From: Brugia malayi
Lineage: Eukaryota > Nematoda > Chromadorea > Rhabditida > Onchocercidae
Direction of reading: 5' to 3'
NCBI RefSeq assembly: GCF_000002995.4
Contig: NW_025062477.1
Location: forward strand, 8,156,649-8,220,648
Length of the DNA stretch: 64,000 nt
Positions 1-16,091 of the stretch are shown in pieces. Position numbers and translations under genes: made by a program. Position 1 is the stretch's first letter. Each line of letters starts with the position of its first letter. Under the pieces are notes generated by a model. The model was not told the origin of the DNA. It did no database searches and was given only the letters and a program-made list of their open reading frames with translations.

Positions 1-3000
1 TCGCCAGTTGTTCAGTAGTAGGTGGATCCGATATCACACCGGGTCTGTATGTTACCGTACCATCTTTGTTTGCCCAACTATCGGTAAGATAGCGATAACT
101 TATCCGATCACGTGATAAATACCTTTTTAGCAACTTCTGTACTTGTGCTCGGGAAATGTTCAAACCTATGGAAAATAGTATTTCCTCAAAATCTTTCTCC
201 AATATATACCTGAAATATTTGCAATTGCATGTTCTTCGAATCTTTAAATTTTCTGGTAACAGACCTCCCAAACATGCAGCAAGTGTAAGAGGTATGCAAA
301 AGAATCGAGAATACCATACTGCCTTTGTAATCTTTGGGATATTTTCCTAAAACATACCCGCAAAGATTCTGATCGAAATGAGCAAAAGCCTGAAAGACTG
401 TCCGATCTATAACAATTGGCTTTCGTGCCTCAGCAAGAAATTTCCGTTGTTCTTCCTCTTTCTTCTCGTTTTCTTTCTTCTCCTCCTCAGACTTTTCAGC
501 TTTATCTGTTTTGACACTTTCCATTCCTTCTATAAACAAGAACTTCCACCATTTCATTTTTGATTCAATTCAAAATATTTAGGATCTTACCTTTAAAATT
601 AATTCTTATAAAAGCCAAACGATATACCTTCTACTCCTATAATTTCTGCAAGCTTTGCTTCCTCACGACGCTTCTTCTCTGATTCTTTATCTATAGCACA
701 ACTCAATGTTTTGTATGCAATAAACGCCTGTGAACGATCCAACATTTCACTAATACATTCTGCCATAACCGCTAACTAAAAAGCTCACTTTCGATAAGTT
801 TTGAGAAATTATATGCAGACTTTACAATTGGAAAAGAAGTTAAAAAATCTTTTATTGGGATTATAAAATTAAAGCAATGAAAAGGACAAAATGCTGCCAT
901 CTCCCAAATGAAATAGCTCCTTTTATGGACTAAGTCTTTAGTCTAATTTATTAATTAGAATGGCAAATGTTCCCGTTTGGCTGAAATCTCTAATTTTATA
1001 GTGCGATGAAAAAATTTTTTTAAATACATTTATTCATTTATTTTGATTACTAATAAACTAATAAAGGTTAAAAGTTTCACTAAACTATATTGAACATTTC
1101 AATTAAAACAAAATACTGGAATATACCTCAAACGAATGCTCCTTATTATCTTCAATGCGATAATCTAACATTGTGTGAAGAGAGACTATTTTACAGTCAA
1201 ATTTCCCTCCTTTAGCCATGCGGTTCGGATATACCAATATTCCTGGTTCCTTCGGAATTGTGAAATGACGCTCCAATGAAGCCTTTTTTTCCTTCTTTTC
1301 TTTTTCCTAGAAATGGAATTTATAACAATAATCTTAGTTATGCAATCTACAAAGCTCCAACTCTATAATAACTTTTTTTTTTCCAGTGTCAACTACTATT
1401 TTAACTGCTTTGTTAATATTGATCAAAGGAATTACTAAGCATGCAGCACATGCAATTCAGGAAGCATAACAAAACAGCTATTAGTGCACAGTCTTCAAAT
1501 AATTGAATATTTAATAAAACCCACGAATTTTTCAACAGCTTTCTTGTCTTCATCAGTCAGTTCTTTCTCCTCATTTTCTTCTTGTGGTTTAGCTACCTCA
1601 ATCTGAATGAAATAACAATAAGCAATCGTTTTCATACATGGAAGATAGAATGTTGTCTCGCAATTTTAAATTGATTCGAGCACTGGAAATTCATATCAGG
1701 GAAGAATTAAAAAAGCAAGATTAGCTATAAATTCATTTTTTGCTCACCATTCCTACTGCTGTCTTTAAACAAACATCCTCTTTATCTTCATCTTTTGTTT
1801 TCTCTTGATCAAGTGCTTCTTGAAGTCGAGCACATAAAACTGATTTTACTCCTTTTGTCTCCAAATCTCGAGCCATCAATTCTTGTCGCAGTTCAGCGAC
1901 CTAAAAATAGATAAGCTATAGATTCATTTCATGAATAAGTCGTCACTAATATAAAGCTCAGTAAGAAACGCTACCAACATAATTGTTCTAAAGAAAAAGT
2001 AATGTATAAACAAGGAGTAAAATGAAGTATGACCCTTGTGCAATTATTCTTATGATATTTGAAATTCTAGGACATCTTGAGATGAATTTATTACTATCAT
2101 AGAAGTAAAGCGACCACCAACCTTCATTGTCCTGATATCTAATTTAGACCAGTGAGTTGGATTCAAATCTTCATCATCTTCCTCTTCTACTTCCTGTACC
2201 TAAAAATTACGAAGTCTATAAAACATAACAGCGATATGGATGACCTATGGAAGGGACTATATATTGGTGGGTAGGTAATCCGCCCGATAAATTTTGAGAA
2301 ATTTCCTAGATGTCTTAAAATGTATGAGCCCAATAAATTTACACTTATTGAAACTATAAGCAGTAATGAAATCAGGTTTACCATGTTTTTTATCTGTTAC
2401 AAAAAAAAAAAAAAAAAAAAAGTGCAAAGCATGCGAAAGTCTAAAGAAAATATTAATTTGACATTTTTAACTGCTAAATCTGAAAATTTTAATTATGGTA
2501 ATATATATGGGGGATAAATAGATGAAGACATTCGCTGAACAAACTGAGCAGTGCTTTTTACGAATTTCTGAACAAAATATGGTTGCTTATTCCCAGCAGT
2601 TTACTGGAAAACAATACACAACTAGAAAACTGAACGAATCGAAATGAACACAAATTTAAAGTAAAACGGAAATAAAACAAAAAGTAGAAACCAGGCAAAA
2701 CACACACAAAATGCTTAGATTATTACTAATGACGGTAAAATAAAAAATTCAAAGTGAATGGTGTTTTGTTCTTTCTTTTCTTTTTTATTAGGTGTTTTCA
2801 CCTGCTCCTTATTGACATCACTTTGTTGTTGTCCCTGCTGCAGTTGTTGTTGAGTATCACCAGCTGGAGCCATCGGCTCGGTCGTGACTGTAGCTCCCTC
2901 CCCAGCATCTCCACAATCTGTAGCAGTGACGGCTACAGTAGACGGTAGAACGAGTTTTTGCGCATCTACAGCAGCAAGTTTGTTCCCAAGCTGATCCTTT

Positions 3001-6000
3001 AGCGTAGCCAGCAATTGTTGATAGCAGTCTTCGGTAGGCATCAAACCACTGGTATCCGGCAGAAACAGGCAGCATGTATCCATTCGATCTTTCTCAGCAC
3101 GATAGTAACGAATCTCCGCCATTTTGTACCTGAGGGTTCACAGTGGTTTCTCAAAACTTTGTTTTCAGCTTATCACTACTAATTCAGCTTATCACGCCTT
3201 CGTCTTTTTTTTCATCCAAAAAAGTTGACTAGATCTACCTGACAAGACTGGTAATCCGAAATTTACACCTCAGTAATATTTAAAGCCTTGTAGATTATCA
3301 CAAACACAGCTTCTTATCCTTGTAAAAGGTTAAAGCTGCATATAGTGTAAACCGAATTGTGTAAACTACTGAAAACTTAAGTCATGCAAGTGAAAAAATT
3401 TTTTCAGCAGCGTTTCTCCCATTCAGCCGTTGCATCATTGTCGTACAGAAGCATGATGACATTCTAAGAAAACAGCTTTTATACGAGTTAGAATTCAAAG
3501 TCACTTAATAAAACAGAACAGTGGAGCATGAGTTCTCAGGTACTCCGTCATTATACCAAAGAGATCACATTCGTAGTTTTATTCATGGTAAATGCAGAAC
3601 TTCGCCCTTCAAAATTTACATTTACCAACTTAAGTCGCTATTCTGAACTTCCGATGTGCTCCTTATTCCAATACTAATTATGACTTATAAAACCTCGTAA
3701 CAAAATAAAATAAATTTATGATCCTCCCAAGTTCGCCTACTGAATACCTATAATTTGAAAAAAATACAGCCATGAAATTTTCTTCATGATTCGGCAAAAG
3801 TTAAAAACAAGTCACAGTGATCAGCATGAAAATTCTTCTAACATACCATCTAGGACATCTGGAAAGGTCCACTCCAATTAAAGCTCGAACAGTTCGAATT
3901 GCAGTACGGACAAAAACTTGGGGATCTGTTTCGGGGTTATCACCGTCAAGCGACGGTGACCAAGCGCCACCGATTGCCATCATTTCTTTATTACGTGTAC
4001 CTGCAATTGAATTTCTCTGATAAATGAGTTCCTCATCGAGTTGAAGACACGCAAACTCTACAGTCGCTGAGTTACTCCTATAAAAGAAAGTGACGGAAAG
4101 TATATACAAAAAGTGAAATCAACATAAAAGATCTGCACTGCTAATTTCTTAAAATTATTAAAATTATGGGCAGGTTTAAAAGTGTATACGTTGATCCGAA
4201 AAATATTAATTTCCCTTTTCTTGCTTTTTTCTTTTCTTTAACATTACTCAACTAAATTATATTTTTAATTCAATCAATAGTCAAAATGCTAACCAACAAC
4301 AAAGTTGAGGCAACGTTTCAGTGAAACCGAATCAACATTTTCATCAATCGAACCGTCAACTAGTAAACCAAACGCTTTCTGGTGTACCAGTGAGAGGCCC
4401 TGATGACTCATTAAGACAATCTGAAAAATTTAGTGTGGCATTATCCTAAAGACATCCACAAATCGCGATAGTTAGTGAAGCGTGAAGTGAATGTAAGAAA
4501 AAATTTCGTTTGCGAGGTTATGAAATTGAGCATTCTGAGAGAAATACTATACGTAATTCCATTCGGGAAAAAAAGAAAAATGAAGAATTTACCTTGACAG
4601 AAAACCGGCAATCCGCATCTGGAGGATTCAGAGCGTGCAAGTTTTCGCTTGGGCAATCGATATCCTTATGCAAGATATGGTAGGTAATGGGTGCCGTGGA
4701 AATCGATATCGGATTTTCAATAGGTGTCGTTTTTGGCCATTCAATATTAATATCAGAAAAATCTGATGGAATGTAGAGTAACGGATAACGTTTACGCAGC
4801 TGCATAACGGTTTGTCTCGTTCCATTTCTTTATTAAAGATATACTTTATATCATACTTCAGAATCAAAACAAAAAAGATCTTTAAAATCAAAGTATAAAA
4901 TTGAAGTTTGGAAGTTCGTTCAATAATTCTGTTAAAACTAAACCAAGCAGAGAGAAAACGTTGAAAACTAAACTCACAAAATTGGTGGTTTTGGAACGTA
5001 ACACTGATAACGCGGTATGATACGCGAACGTCGGCGAGGAGGTGACAGACTATCGTGAGTACTTGGATCATGTTTTTGTGAAGGAGATCGATTACGTCCT
5101 GAAACACTGGCTGAATGTTCTCGTTTTCCTTCATGTTTTCGTACCGGTGTTGAATGTTTCGGAGATATACGACCCATTTGACCTTTCGAGTAGTCACGAG
5201 CTGGGCTTCTATAAAAACATCTTCGAGTGCAGAAGCCAGAAGTTATCAGTTCTGATATTCATAAAAAGTGCAATATCAGCAGTCCTCACTAATAATTAAG
5301 TAGTGGCTATCTAAAGTCTTCAATTCAGATAACCAATAAAACAAATTTTTTTTCCGCTGAATTTTAAAAACTTACTAACAGCTCAGGCAAACCATCATAA
5401 ATGCAGATTTTTATGAATTCCACAGAATAACTTTTTTTTAACTTCTTGCATATCCAACAGGTTATATATAACTATAGTGAAAAAACAAACCTTCGAGGTG
5501 ATCGACGTGCAAGACCACGAGGTGGTGAAATACGTCTCGGTGAGCTCAAACGTCTCATATCCTGTACCAATGCCGGTGGACCACATTGCCCACCTCGAGG
5601 AGAACGATGTCGGCCTGGTCCAATCGGTGAACGAGGACGTGGCGCTATCAATACAAAATTTAAGTTATTAAGCATAACGACAAAGCGCAGAAAATAGTTT
5701 TAGTAGCATGAATTAATCAGAAACAAAAATCGAATCTGAAGCCGAAAGATTCCAAAAAGTAACAGAAGTTTTTAAAAACCCATAATTGATAGTAAATCGA
5801 AAAATTACATGCACGAAAATCACGTGAACGAGAATCATTTATGTGAGTAACGGCCTGTGGTTTCTCAAGAGTTTTTCCAGCCCAACTTTGTTCACCAGGT
5901 ATCATTCCACGACCGGTTATTGGCTGCCGACCACGGTCTGGAGGTGTATGAGTAGGTAGCCCACCGCCACCTGGACCACTTTTATCGCCAATTAATTGGA

Positions 6001-7830
6001 CTCGATATGCATTCCATTTGAATGGCATAGTTGGGTTATACGATGCTTCGACCATAACACGATCACCTGTTCGTGGTAAGGCACCTCGAACATTACTAGA
6101 AAGTTTTAATATAATATGGGAAATTCTTAGTCGCTAAAAATTTTTAAAACAAAAGATAAGAAATTCATCTCGACCTTTCTATACAAAGAACACGAAGAAC
6201 TTACAACTATTTGCAAATTTACAGATATATATTTACAGCATTAAATACTCAAAACCGGCTACTTCTATTACTTTCCATTATGTGCTAAATACCGATTATT
6301 TTGGTAATATTATTGATACCCAGAAAAAAAATAATGGAGTTGATCGCCTCCCAAAGCTGACATTTCCATGCTTATACAGAAAACAACACAAACTTCAGGC
6401 GTATGAATAAATACATGAGATTGTGAAATTTCAGTTTAAAAAAAAAGAGGAAAACTTAATTCACACATACCTTACTTGAAAGAAAACATCGTCATCGATG
6501 AATCCATAATTGTCATGCATTTTTGTAACCACACCCGAAAATGTACGGTTCTTTTGCTGAAAATTCTGCACTACCGCAATAACATGTAACTGGTAAAAAT
6601 AACATGTTGAATTCTACTCAACCACACGTTGTGACAGTGATATTAGTTAGCAAGCTGACCCAATGATGAAAAAGATCAGTGTATCTTAAACAATAAAGAA
6701 TAAAAACAGCAGCATTTGGTAATCATCATCCAATCTGTTTCATTCATTATCAGTGCTCTCATCAGTGCTACTCAGTGGATTCAGTGAGCAACAAATGCCT
6801 GCAAATTCCCAAATATATCTCACTAAACCTCATTACCTTGTTTTTTAAGCGCTCCGATCTATATGTTATTCAAATAATAAAGTAAAAAAATGCAGAACAC
6901 ATCATTTTTGTTTAAAAAATTTGTTCCAAGAATTAAAGGTCCTTAATGGAGCCAATCTATGGACACACAACCAAAAATATGGACATATGTTACAGATCAA
7001 AGATACCTGTTTATAAAATTTATGAAATATGTCATAAAATTAACCTTTAGAACAAAGAGTGGGATACTAACTAGCTTATCAATACCAAAATAATGTACAA
7101 CATAATGTTAGCTTTCCATTTGAACGTACTTATGAAGTATAATCTGAATTCTAGTTACCTGCTGTTGGGCTTGCATTCGAATTGTTTGTGATGGTGTTTG
7201 CAGCATACCCAGATTCATGCCCATGTTACCTACTGCTTGCTGAGAGAAAGCAGCGGCATTGATCATACCCATCTGTGCGAACGGTTGTGCACCAATTAAT
7301 GGGTTTTGGAAGAGGCCAGCGTTAAGTTGCTGATTTGCTCCTGCACGGTATTAATTTAAACAGCAGCATTAATTTTAAACTGGAAGCCTACCAGCACACA
7401 GTTTAAATTTCACATAATAGTTAATTACTATTTAACAAAAAAAGAAAACAACAAAATAAAATAAATGACCATTAACGGTTAACTTATGTTTATATTAACA
7501 GCTAATCAATTTTTTAAAATATTCCTACACTGCATCAGAAATACTGTATAATTAAACTATAAATGTTACATAGTAACTGCACAATATAACTATAATAACA
7601 AACTTCGTGAAATAGAGCACGAGTACTGCTAATTTATTGACAAACAGCTGATATTTGTCTTATATAGTGGTATTGTCATGTAATATCATGAAATGTTTGC
7701 CACTATTTAGTAAATTTCGGGTTCTTTTCAGCAAAAGTAACACCTTAATGCAATGAAACTAAACGTAAAAACAAAAATTACCTGGTGGTCGAGCCCAAGC
7801 GGCTGGATTCTTCGGCCCAAATTGTGACAT
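1..7830 (-). CDS. lst-3: CCAR1 / LST-3 homologue (cell division cycle and apoptosis regulator), 3' end missing
   Basis: Nuclear transcription and splicing co-regulator of the CCAR1/CCAR2 family. The start at 7830 gives MSQFGPKNPAAWA, like the family N-terminus. In order I read: a Q/M-rich segment (exons 7830-7782, 7340-7159); an S1-like domain (6589-6471, then from 6095) with VEASYNPTMPFKWNAYRVQ; an R/S/P-rich linker (about 5660-4978); the LYIPSDF and NPPDAD conserved block (4827-4593); exon 4420 to about 4294; GGAWSPSLDG (from about 4077 to 3847); MAEIRYYRAEKD (3129-2802); HWSKLDIRTMK (2199-2122); a SAP helix pair (1900-1748); 1602-1525; the inactive Nudix-like DBC1 block with LDYRIEDNKEHSFE (1306-1127); 775-628; and an EF-hand-like region, AFAHFDQNLCG then YILEKDFEEI (529-358 and 209-1). 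The coding sequence runs off the left edge, so the C-terminal coiled coil is not seen. The junction between 4294 and 4077 is the only one where phase is ambiguous. C. elegans lst-3 is the family member there; orthology is inferred from domain order. Confidence 0.95.
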
Positions 7831-9541
7831 AATTTTGTCACCTTCGAATCTGATGATATGACGTTACAAATCTTAGGAACTGTAGTTTGCTGCAGATAAT
7901 AACTTTTGACAATAAAACAGGATAAAATTCCCACCAAGGAGAATCAGTTGTTACTCCTATGGGAAGCTCCTAAATGTCAATATCGAGAATTAGTAATAAT
8001 CGCTGCATACACAATTCAATGTTACATTTATTACACGACATGACTATTAAAAGAGGTCACAGGTAACTTCATAAAATAGTTAAATATTCACTAATTAGGA
8101 AGTCGAACACACAACCGAAGAAACAAATCGAAAATAAGCAAAAGTCACGAAGAAGCAAATAACGCCACAGGAATTTGCCACATCTCCAACTTCCGATCTG
8201 CAACCCCAACAACCGCCCAACACCACGCACCTGAACACCAGGTCAATCCAATCGATCTCTTGTCCCGCCCTCTTCGAAAATCAGCAAACTTCAGCACCAC
8301 AACCTGGAGTGTACACTCGGCCACATGCGACTCGTGTTTATTGATTCGCACCTTTTTCTACCGATCACCAAAAGCATTCAATATTCGGACCAAAGTGGAC
8401 ATAATGCAACTGCATTTGGATCAGCAATCTTTCGTTTACACTTCATTCAGCACTTTATCCCTTACATTAGAACGCTGGTGGCGTATTTCTCGAGTAATTG
8501 AATTGAATGATTAATTATTCTATTCCAGTTGATTTTAAGAGTCGGAGTCATGACAGTCAGCTTATTCTCATTGTAGTTATTGCAAAATCAAAGGTGCAGG
8601 AATGGAAAAGGAAAAGAAGAGTAAGTCAAATTAAAAAAAAAAAAAAAAAAAACGAACTCCCTCTTTACAATCTAGATCTGTAGAACAACAACCGCACTGG
8701 AATCATTCCTTTACTCATCCAAACTACTTCATTAAAGATGCTTTTCAAAAAAGATTCAGGTGTCGCATTGAATTTGTACAGCCAGCACTGAGTACCTCGC
8801 CTTCAAAATAATAGCTTGTCCGTATTATTGAATGGGAATACGACGAGTATATCTTAGTTAGGCCAATATCAGTCACCACCATTTTCCATTGAAATTTAAA
8901 TAATTCAGAAAATTAGTGAATTCTTCACTATCCTCACTTTAAACAAATTTTCAGTATATTTATGAAAACTTAAACTCCGTTGACCAGATCTGTCAAACGA
9001 CGCTGACGAGTTCGATTCATCGTCTCTCAGCGTTTAAAGCAGGTGCGACTACTAGATTATACGTATACTTGTAGTACTCAAGGGAACAAGGTATCAGTTG
9101 TTTGCAGGAAATAAGGGAGTTATCTAAGTTGTCTTCATTCTTGTACCGGAAACTTTGACAGAAGGCCCTAGTGTTCCGGAATGAAGTGGATGGAGAGGGA
9201 ATTGAACCCTCATTCCTCTCACTTGTTCTCTGTTGTTCTTTTACGCCTATCATCTCCTCTCTTTTCAATCTCTCCCTTGATACTGATCTCTCGCAGTCAT
9301 ACTACTCATCCCTTTCTATCTCTCTGCCTGTAGCTCAGCAGTAATTTTCATTTATCTTAAACTGTTCCGAAATTTCTTCTACTCTTCTGTTCTCTTCGTC
9401 GTATTTCGATTTTTTTCTCGTTTTAATTTCAGAAGCGTTGTACAACGGCAGTTGGACATCGGAATTTTGAGGAACTCTATCTCACCTCAGTCTCTCTGCA
9501 ATTCTCTTTGTAAAATAATTTTATGGAAGTGAAAATTGAAG
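7831..9541. other. Divergent intergenic region between the CCAR1 homologue and mrpl-55
   Basis: The two flanking genes point away from each other, so this 1.7 kb probably holds both promoters and 5' leaders. A stretch at about 8150-8300 is richer in C and G than its surroundings, as expected for a promoter or leader of the minus-strand gene. Short open frames here (for example 8260-8514 plus, 9017-9268 minus) carry no motif I recognise. An A-run lies at 8633-8651. ATGGAAAAGGAAAAGAAGA followed by GTAAGT at 8602 could be a short upstream exon but connects to nothing convincing. Confidence 0.5.
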
Positions 9542-11114
9542 ATGTTAGGACTACTGAAGAGTATGGCATCGATGCGAGTGACTTCTTTGCTTTCCACTGT
9601 TAAATTTTTTCACTGTTCAGGTAAGCTTTCCTTTCTGTTGGCGCTTTCCTCGCTTAATGATTATTTTATTGGTAAGTACTGAAATGTGCTAACTGCTCCA
9701 CAGTATAAAGCCAATTTCACATCCTTTACCACATATTTCTTCCGCTCATTTTCCAGATCGTTGCAGTGCTCACTATACAACCATTTCTCGAATAAAGCGT
9801 GCCAAATATATTCGGCAGTATTACGTAACTGTACAGTTTTTATTGTTATTCGCTCTATATATTAAAAATTATTATTATTTAATATAGAAATATTAAATTT
9901 TTACCACCATTTGTTGATAGCGTACTCAAGTTCATTTAAGGTTGAATTCTTATATCGATATGTTGGCTTAGTGATGTGGTAAATAATAACACTTTGGTCA
10001 CTTCATAGCTTTTTAAATTTGTTTCTTTTATTCAGTTGCTCCATACAGATGGGTCAACAATCCGGATACGAGCTGCGGAACCATTGGATTTGATTCAGAT
10101 GCCTTTTAACGTGGATACTTTGACAGATGAAGAACGCCGATTCCTAGAAATGAAACGGCATAAAACTAGGAAACTCACGGTGAGCTGAGCAGCAAAATTT
10201 TTGGTTTTATTTTCAATCTTTGAGAGGTGGTTGCTGAAGTTTTTTACAAAGGAATGCCTCAGACTTGAGACATTTTTGGAGCTTTTTTTTTTGCGAGTTA
10301 TTGCGAGACTGAAGTACTGACAGTGGTAAGAGTGCTTGCATTTCTTTAATATTTCTTTCATAATATTTTTTTCAAGGAAAATTTTATGTAGGAATTGAGT
10401 TTTTAAACTGTACTGTCATTTCCTGACATTTCAGAAGAGGCGGGAAACCGTCAAATTTAATGCAGACGAATACATTGATTTATGGCGGAAGAGCTTAAAA
10501 ACGTAAGTAGCATACAGTATTTTGGTTCCTTAAGTATCAATAAAATAAAAGTTTGTGTTTCTAATCATTATTAGCGCGCAATGAAGTGAAAGCTTGAAAA
10601 GGTGATATACTGACTTGTCTTTTGGTGTTTTGGATCGTAGAACCATAATTTCCAGATTGATTAGAATTTGGTTTGTGAATGCAAATATTTTTCTTCAGAC
10701 GTGAAGAATCTTTCCCTAAATAAAACACATTTTATAAAATCTGGTATTGGTTTCAGGTTTCATATCATCGTATTAGATTTTCGAAAATATTTATTTACAT
10801 TCATTGTTCCTTTGAATTATTCGCTTATTATTGCTGTTTGTAAATAAAAGTTTTTGTGAATTCCAAAGAATTTTTTTTTCAAGTTTTATTCATGGTTTTA
10901 TTTACTGAAAGAATTTTTCTCATCATTTTTTCATGTACATTTTACATATTGAAACCTTTTTAGGACATATATTTCCTAATTCCTTTTGCATTTATTGCTG
11001 TTTCTAACTTTCGTTCCGTTATTCCTGTTATCACTTTTGGATCGCTTTTTTTTTGATTTTGTTAATAGGTATGAAGTGTATGATTTTACTCTTCGGAAAC
11101 GCCTGGAATCTTGA
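9542..11114 (+). CDS. mrpl-55: Mitochondrial large ribosomal subunit protein L55 (bL/mL55)
   Basis: Animal-specific protein of the mitochondrial 39S ribosomal subunit. Five exons keep phase: 9542-9620, 9757-9824, 10036-10179, 10435-10502, 11069-11114, giving 134 residues, close to the human protein. The N-terminus (MLGLLKSMASMRVTSLLSTV) is basic and free of acids, as for a mitochondrial presequence. The family core is ISRIKRAKYIRQYY, HTDGSTIRIRAAEP and MPFNVDTLTDEERRFL, matching the human QDGSTIHIRYREP and MPIDLDTLSPEERR regions; the C-terminal block ends near EYIDLWRKSLK. The first ATG was chosen because it opens the presequence; ATGs at residues 8 and 11 are alternatives. DPM1 follows on the same strand 811 bp downstream. 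Confidence 0.92.
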
Positions 11115-11925
11115 TTTTCATCGTAGTTGATAATTTTAAATATATATTTAGTGAAGCACTGTCGTGTATTTCATCTGCTTATCTGTAAGTCGAGGCGTCA
11201 TAATTTTACGGTTTTATTTTAATGAAAATAGGTAACACAGTTTATTGTGGATCATCTACTTATAATTACTCGTGGAACAACATATTTGTATATAAATTTT
11301 ATCACTTTAACCAAAAGTGAAAATTTTTTCTGATGGATTGAGGTGTTTTTCTTTTGCAAAATAGATGTAAGAATTAATCTATTCATGGCAAAAATTTCTC
11401 TGGATTGCTTTATGGATATAATGAAAGGATAATGATGTTTTTTGTCAAGTAGTGGAACTTGACCTCGATGTCCGGCATTATAGTTGAAGGTCCGTATCTT
11501 TATCTGTTTTGGAAGGCTAGTATCCCAGAAAAGGTTTGGAAACAGCTATTGCTGTTTCTTGGGGCGATTGATTTTATTTTTCACCTGTCGTAAATGCGAC
11601 GGTTTTCGATGCAGTTCAAACTTTGTAAAGAAATAAAGGTAACCTGTTTGGCAGGTAGGTAGTAGCGATCTATTCTTTTGAAAATATTTCGCCTTTTTAA
11701 AAACCGATTGGTATTCCATGATAATGTCAAATGGTCAAGTGCTTGCAGAATTTACGCAAATGACAATAGAAATAATGGTTAAACGCTGAAAACCGAGAGT
11801 TTTGGAAGAAATTTGATTTTTGCAGAACTTTTTCCGTATTACTGGCACATTTATATTTTTGATCAGTCTATTTAAACTTGGTTGGAACTAATATTATTAA
11901 CATTAAGTCGCATCAAAATTTACGA
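11115..11925. other. Intergenic gap mrpl-55 to dpm-1
   Basis: AT-rich spacer holding the 3' end of mrpl-55 and the leader of dpm-1. TTTTTGCAG near 11820 and TTTTTGATCAG near 11860 are candidate acceptors for the dpm-1 leader or for spliced-leader addition. I see no further coding potential. Confidence 0.4.
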
Positions 11926-14227
<2,302 letters not shown>

Positions 14228-15655
14228 ATTTACTACTTTTGAACTGTTTTTAGAAACAGTTTGACCGCTTATCTACCGCTGTGCCTAATGCTCTTTAAGG
14301 CAATTTTGATGAAACTTTTGTTTGTGGGGTTTCCCCGCTGACACGACTTTGCACTTCGCTTAGTCTTTTTTCTGCGATTTGTATCCGCTTTGTTAGAAAT
14401 TTCTATATATTCTTCAAGCGGCTCATTTCTTGGATTTTTCTCCATCTTCTAAATTCTTTGAGTTCGTTTCCCTCTGAACCTGTATGTTCCTTATAATTCT
14501 TTTCCTAACCATTATTTTTCACAAGCACGGCAAGCAAATTGCAGCTTAATAATGGAATTGATCGCAAGATTTACCAGCTGGCTCTGGAAAATGTTATACT
14601 ATACACGCTATTGGGATTTAAAATAGATTTTGATATCGCGTTTTCTTCGTGGTACTAAAAGCTCGGGGAAATCAGTAGCCATTTTCCAACCCGTACCTTC
14701 TAAACACAGGACACTTCTAAACAACAAATTGTTGAAAACTCGTGATTATGGACGAGGAAATTTTATATATAAGCAGATGTACCAGCATAACTTATAACTA
14801 AATTATTTCAGGCAAATTAGATTTCATTAATGTATTTTTAAAGCCATTAAAACATTAAGGACGCAAAGCCGAAACATTTACTTCCTAACAATCAGTGCTA
14901 GGGAGTAAATAGAAAAATTAGTGATCACAATTTATAGCCCTGATGCCTCTTTTCAAAATAAGCAGATACAATCATAAATCCGAGTGGGAGATAGAAATCA
15001 GAACCCTATATCTGTTACTTCCATATTGTCGTGGCTCAACTTTTATAGGCAAAGAACTACAATTTTTTACCTTCCCTGTGATTTAAAATTACAACATGCA
15101 AGGCAATACCTTTATCAGGAAACGAAACGTTAAATCATATACAAGAGATCATCATTATTTTTGTGATAAACTGCTGAAGAGAACAGAATTCAGCTAAACA
15201 AAAAAGATAAAAGCTACTTACTAGGCGGTTTTGAGGGAAGTAGGGGTCGTGCAAAATTTTCATTTTTTTATTATCATTATTGCGCGCAACATATGCATTG
15301 TATCTATGTATTGGCCCCATTTTCATGCGAAGAGATTATCATTTTTCTATCTCTCCGGCGCTTTAAAATAACTTTCTGAGGTGATGAAATAAAGATTCCA
15401 CCAAATCTAACTGCAGTTTTGCCTTAATCCTGAAAGCAAATTACAATGGCTCTTAGTGTTTACGAGATATTTCATTAGAAATAAAATCAGGAAAGGTTTG
15501 ACAAATATCTGTAGCAAAAATGAGGAAAAAAAAAAACTTAAAAGTGCTCTTATGTAAATAGACAAAAGAATTATTAAAGCACTCTGAAAGACACATAAAT
15601 TTTAGTTGAAAGGAGTTCCAACTGATCAGCTGCTCTCGATGCACTGCTACACGTC
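14228..15655. other. Intergenic region downstream of dpm-1
   Basis: About 1.4 kb with no recognisable gene. The short minus-strand frames at 15135-15326 and 15453-15644 look like chance. It should contain the dpm-1 3' UTR and, at the right end, the 3' UTR of the minus-strand membrane-protein gene. Confidence 0.4.
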
Positions 15656-15850
15656 ATTCAGTTGAAAAGCAATATCCCGATGCCTACACTGCATCTTTTC
15701 CTTATGATCACCAGGATTTTGTATACTCTCCGCTTCCGATATATCCAAGTTTTGATTTGTGGAAGTTGTTGCTGCTGAACTCGCAGACAACGCTGAGTGG
15801 TCTTCATCATTGCCAGAATCATGTTCCGAATCATGCAAACCTGGAATATT
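15656..15850 (-). other. Possible acidic, Ser-rich terminal exon (alternative C-terminus of the small membrane protein)
   Basis: A minus-strand segment following a good acceptor (TATTCCAG at about 15840) reads LHDSEHDSGNDEDHSALSAS and onward to a stop after QLNDV. The composition (D, E, S, T, N, Q) is like a disordered cytoplasmic tail. It could be joined from the last exon of the gene at 16712-16092 through a weak donor near 16110, which would replace the SFYSIKST ending, or it may only be 3' UTR. Phase is compatible with the first option. Confidence 0.35.
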
Positions 15851-16091
15851 GAGGATTGTGAGAATTCTTGGAATGTTTTACGGGACACGAACCGTGGTAA
15901 ATTTGAAGATCTTTCAAAATCCAAAATAAATCAAAGTTTTTTTAGACTTGAATCATGTCAGAAACCGCATAATAAGAAAGCATTCAATGTCCGTGAACAG
16001 CAAGGAAACAAATCTATTAAGGGTCACAAACGATAACAATGAAAATCGATGTTGTTTTGAAGGAATGAAAAGGAGATCAAAAAAGCTAGTT

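Noticed and set aside
2754..2948. Hydrophobic plus-strand frame
   Set aside because: Antisense shadow of the Gln-rich CCAR1 exon 3129-2802.
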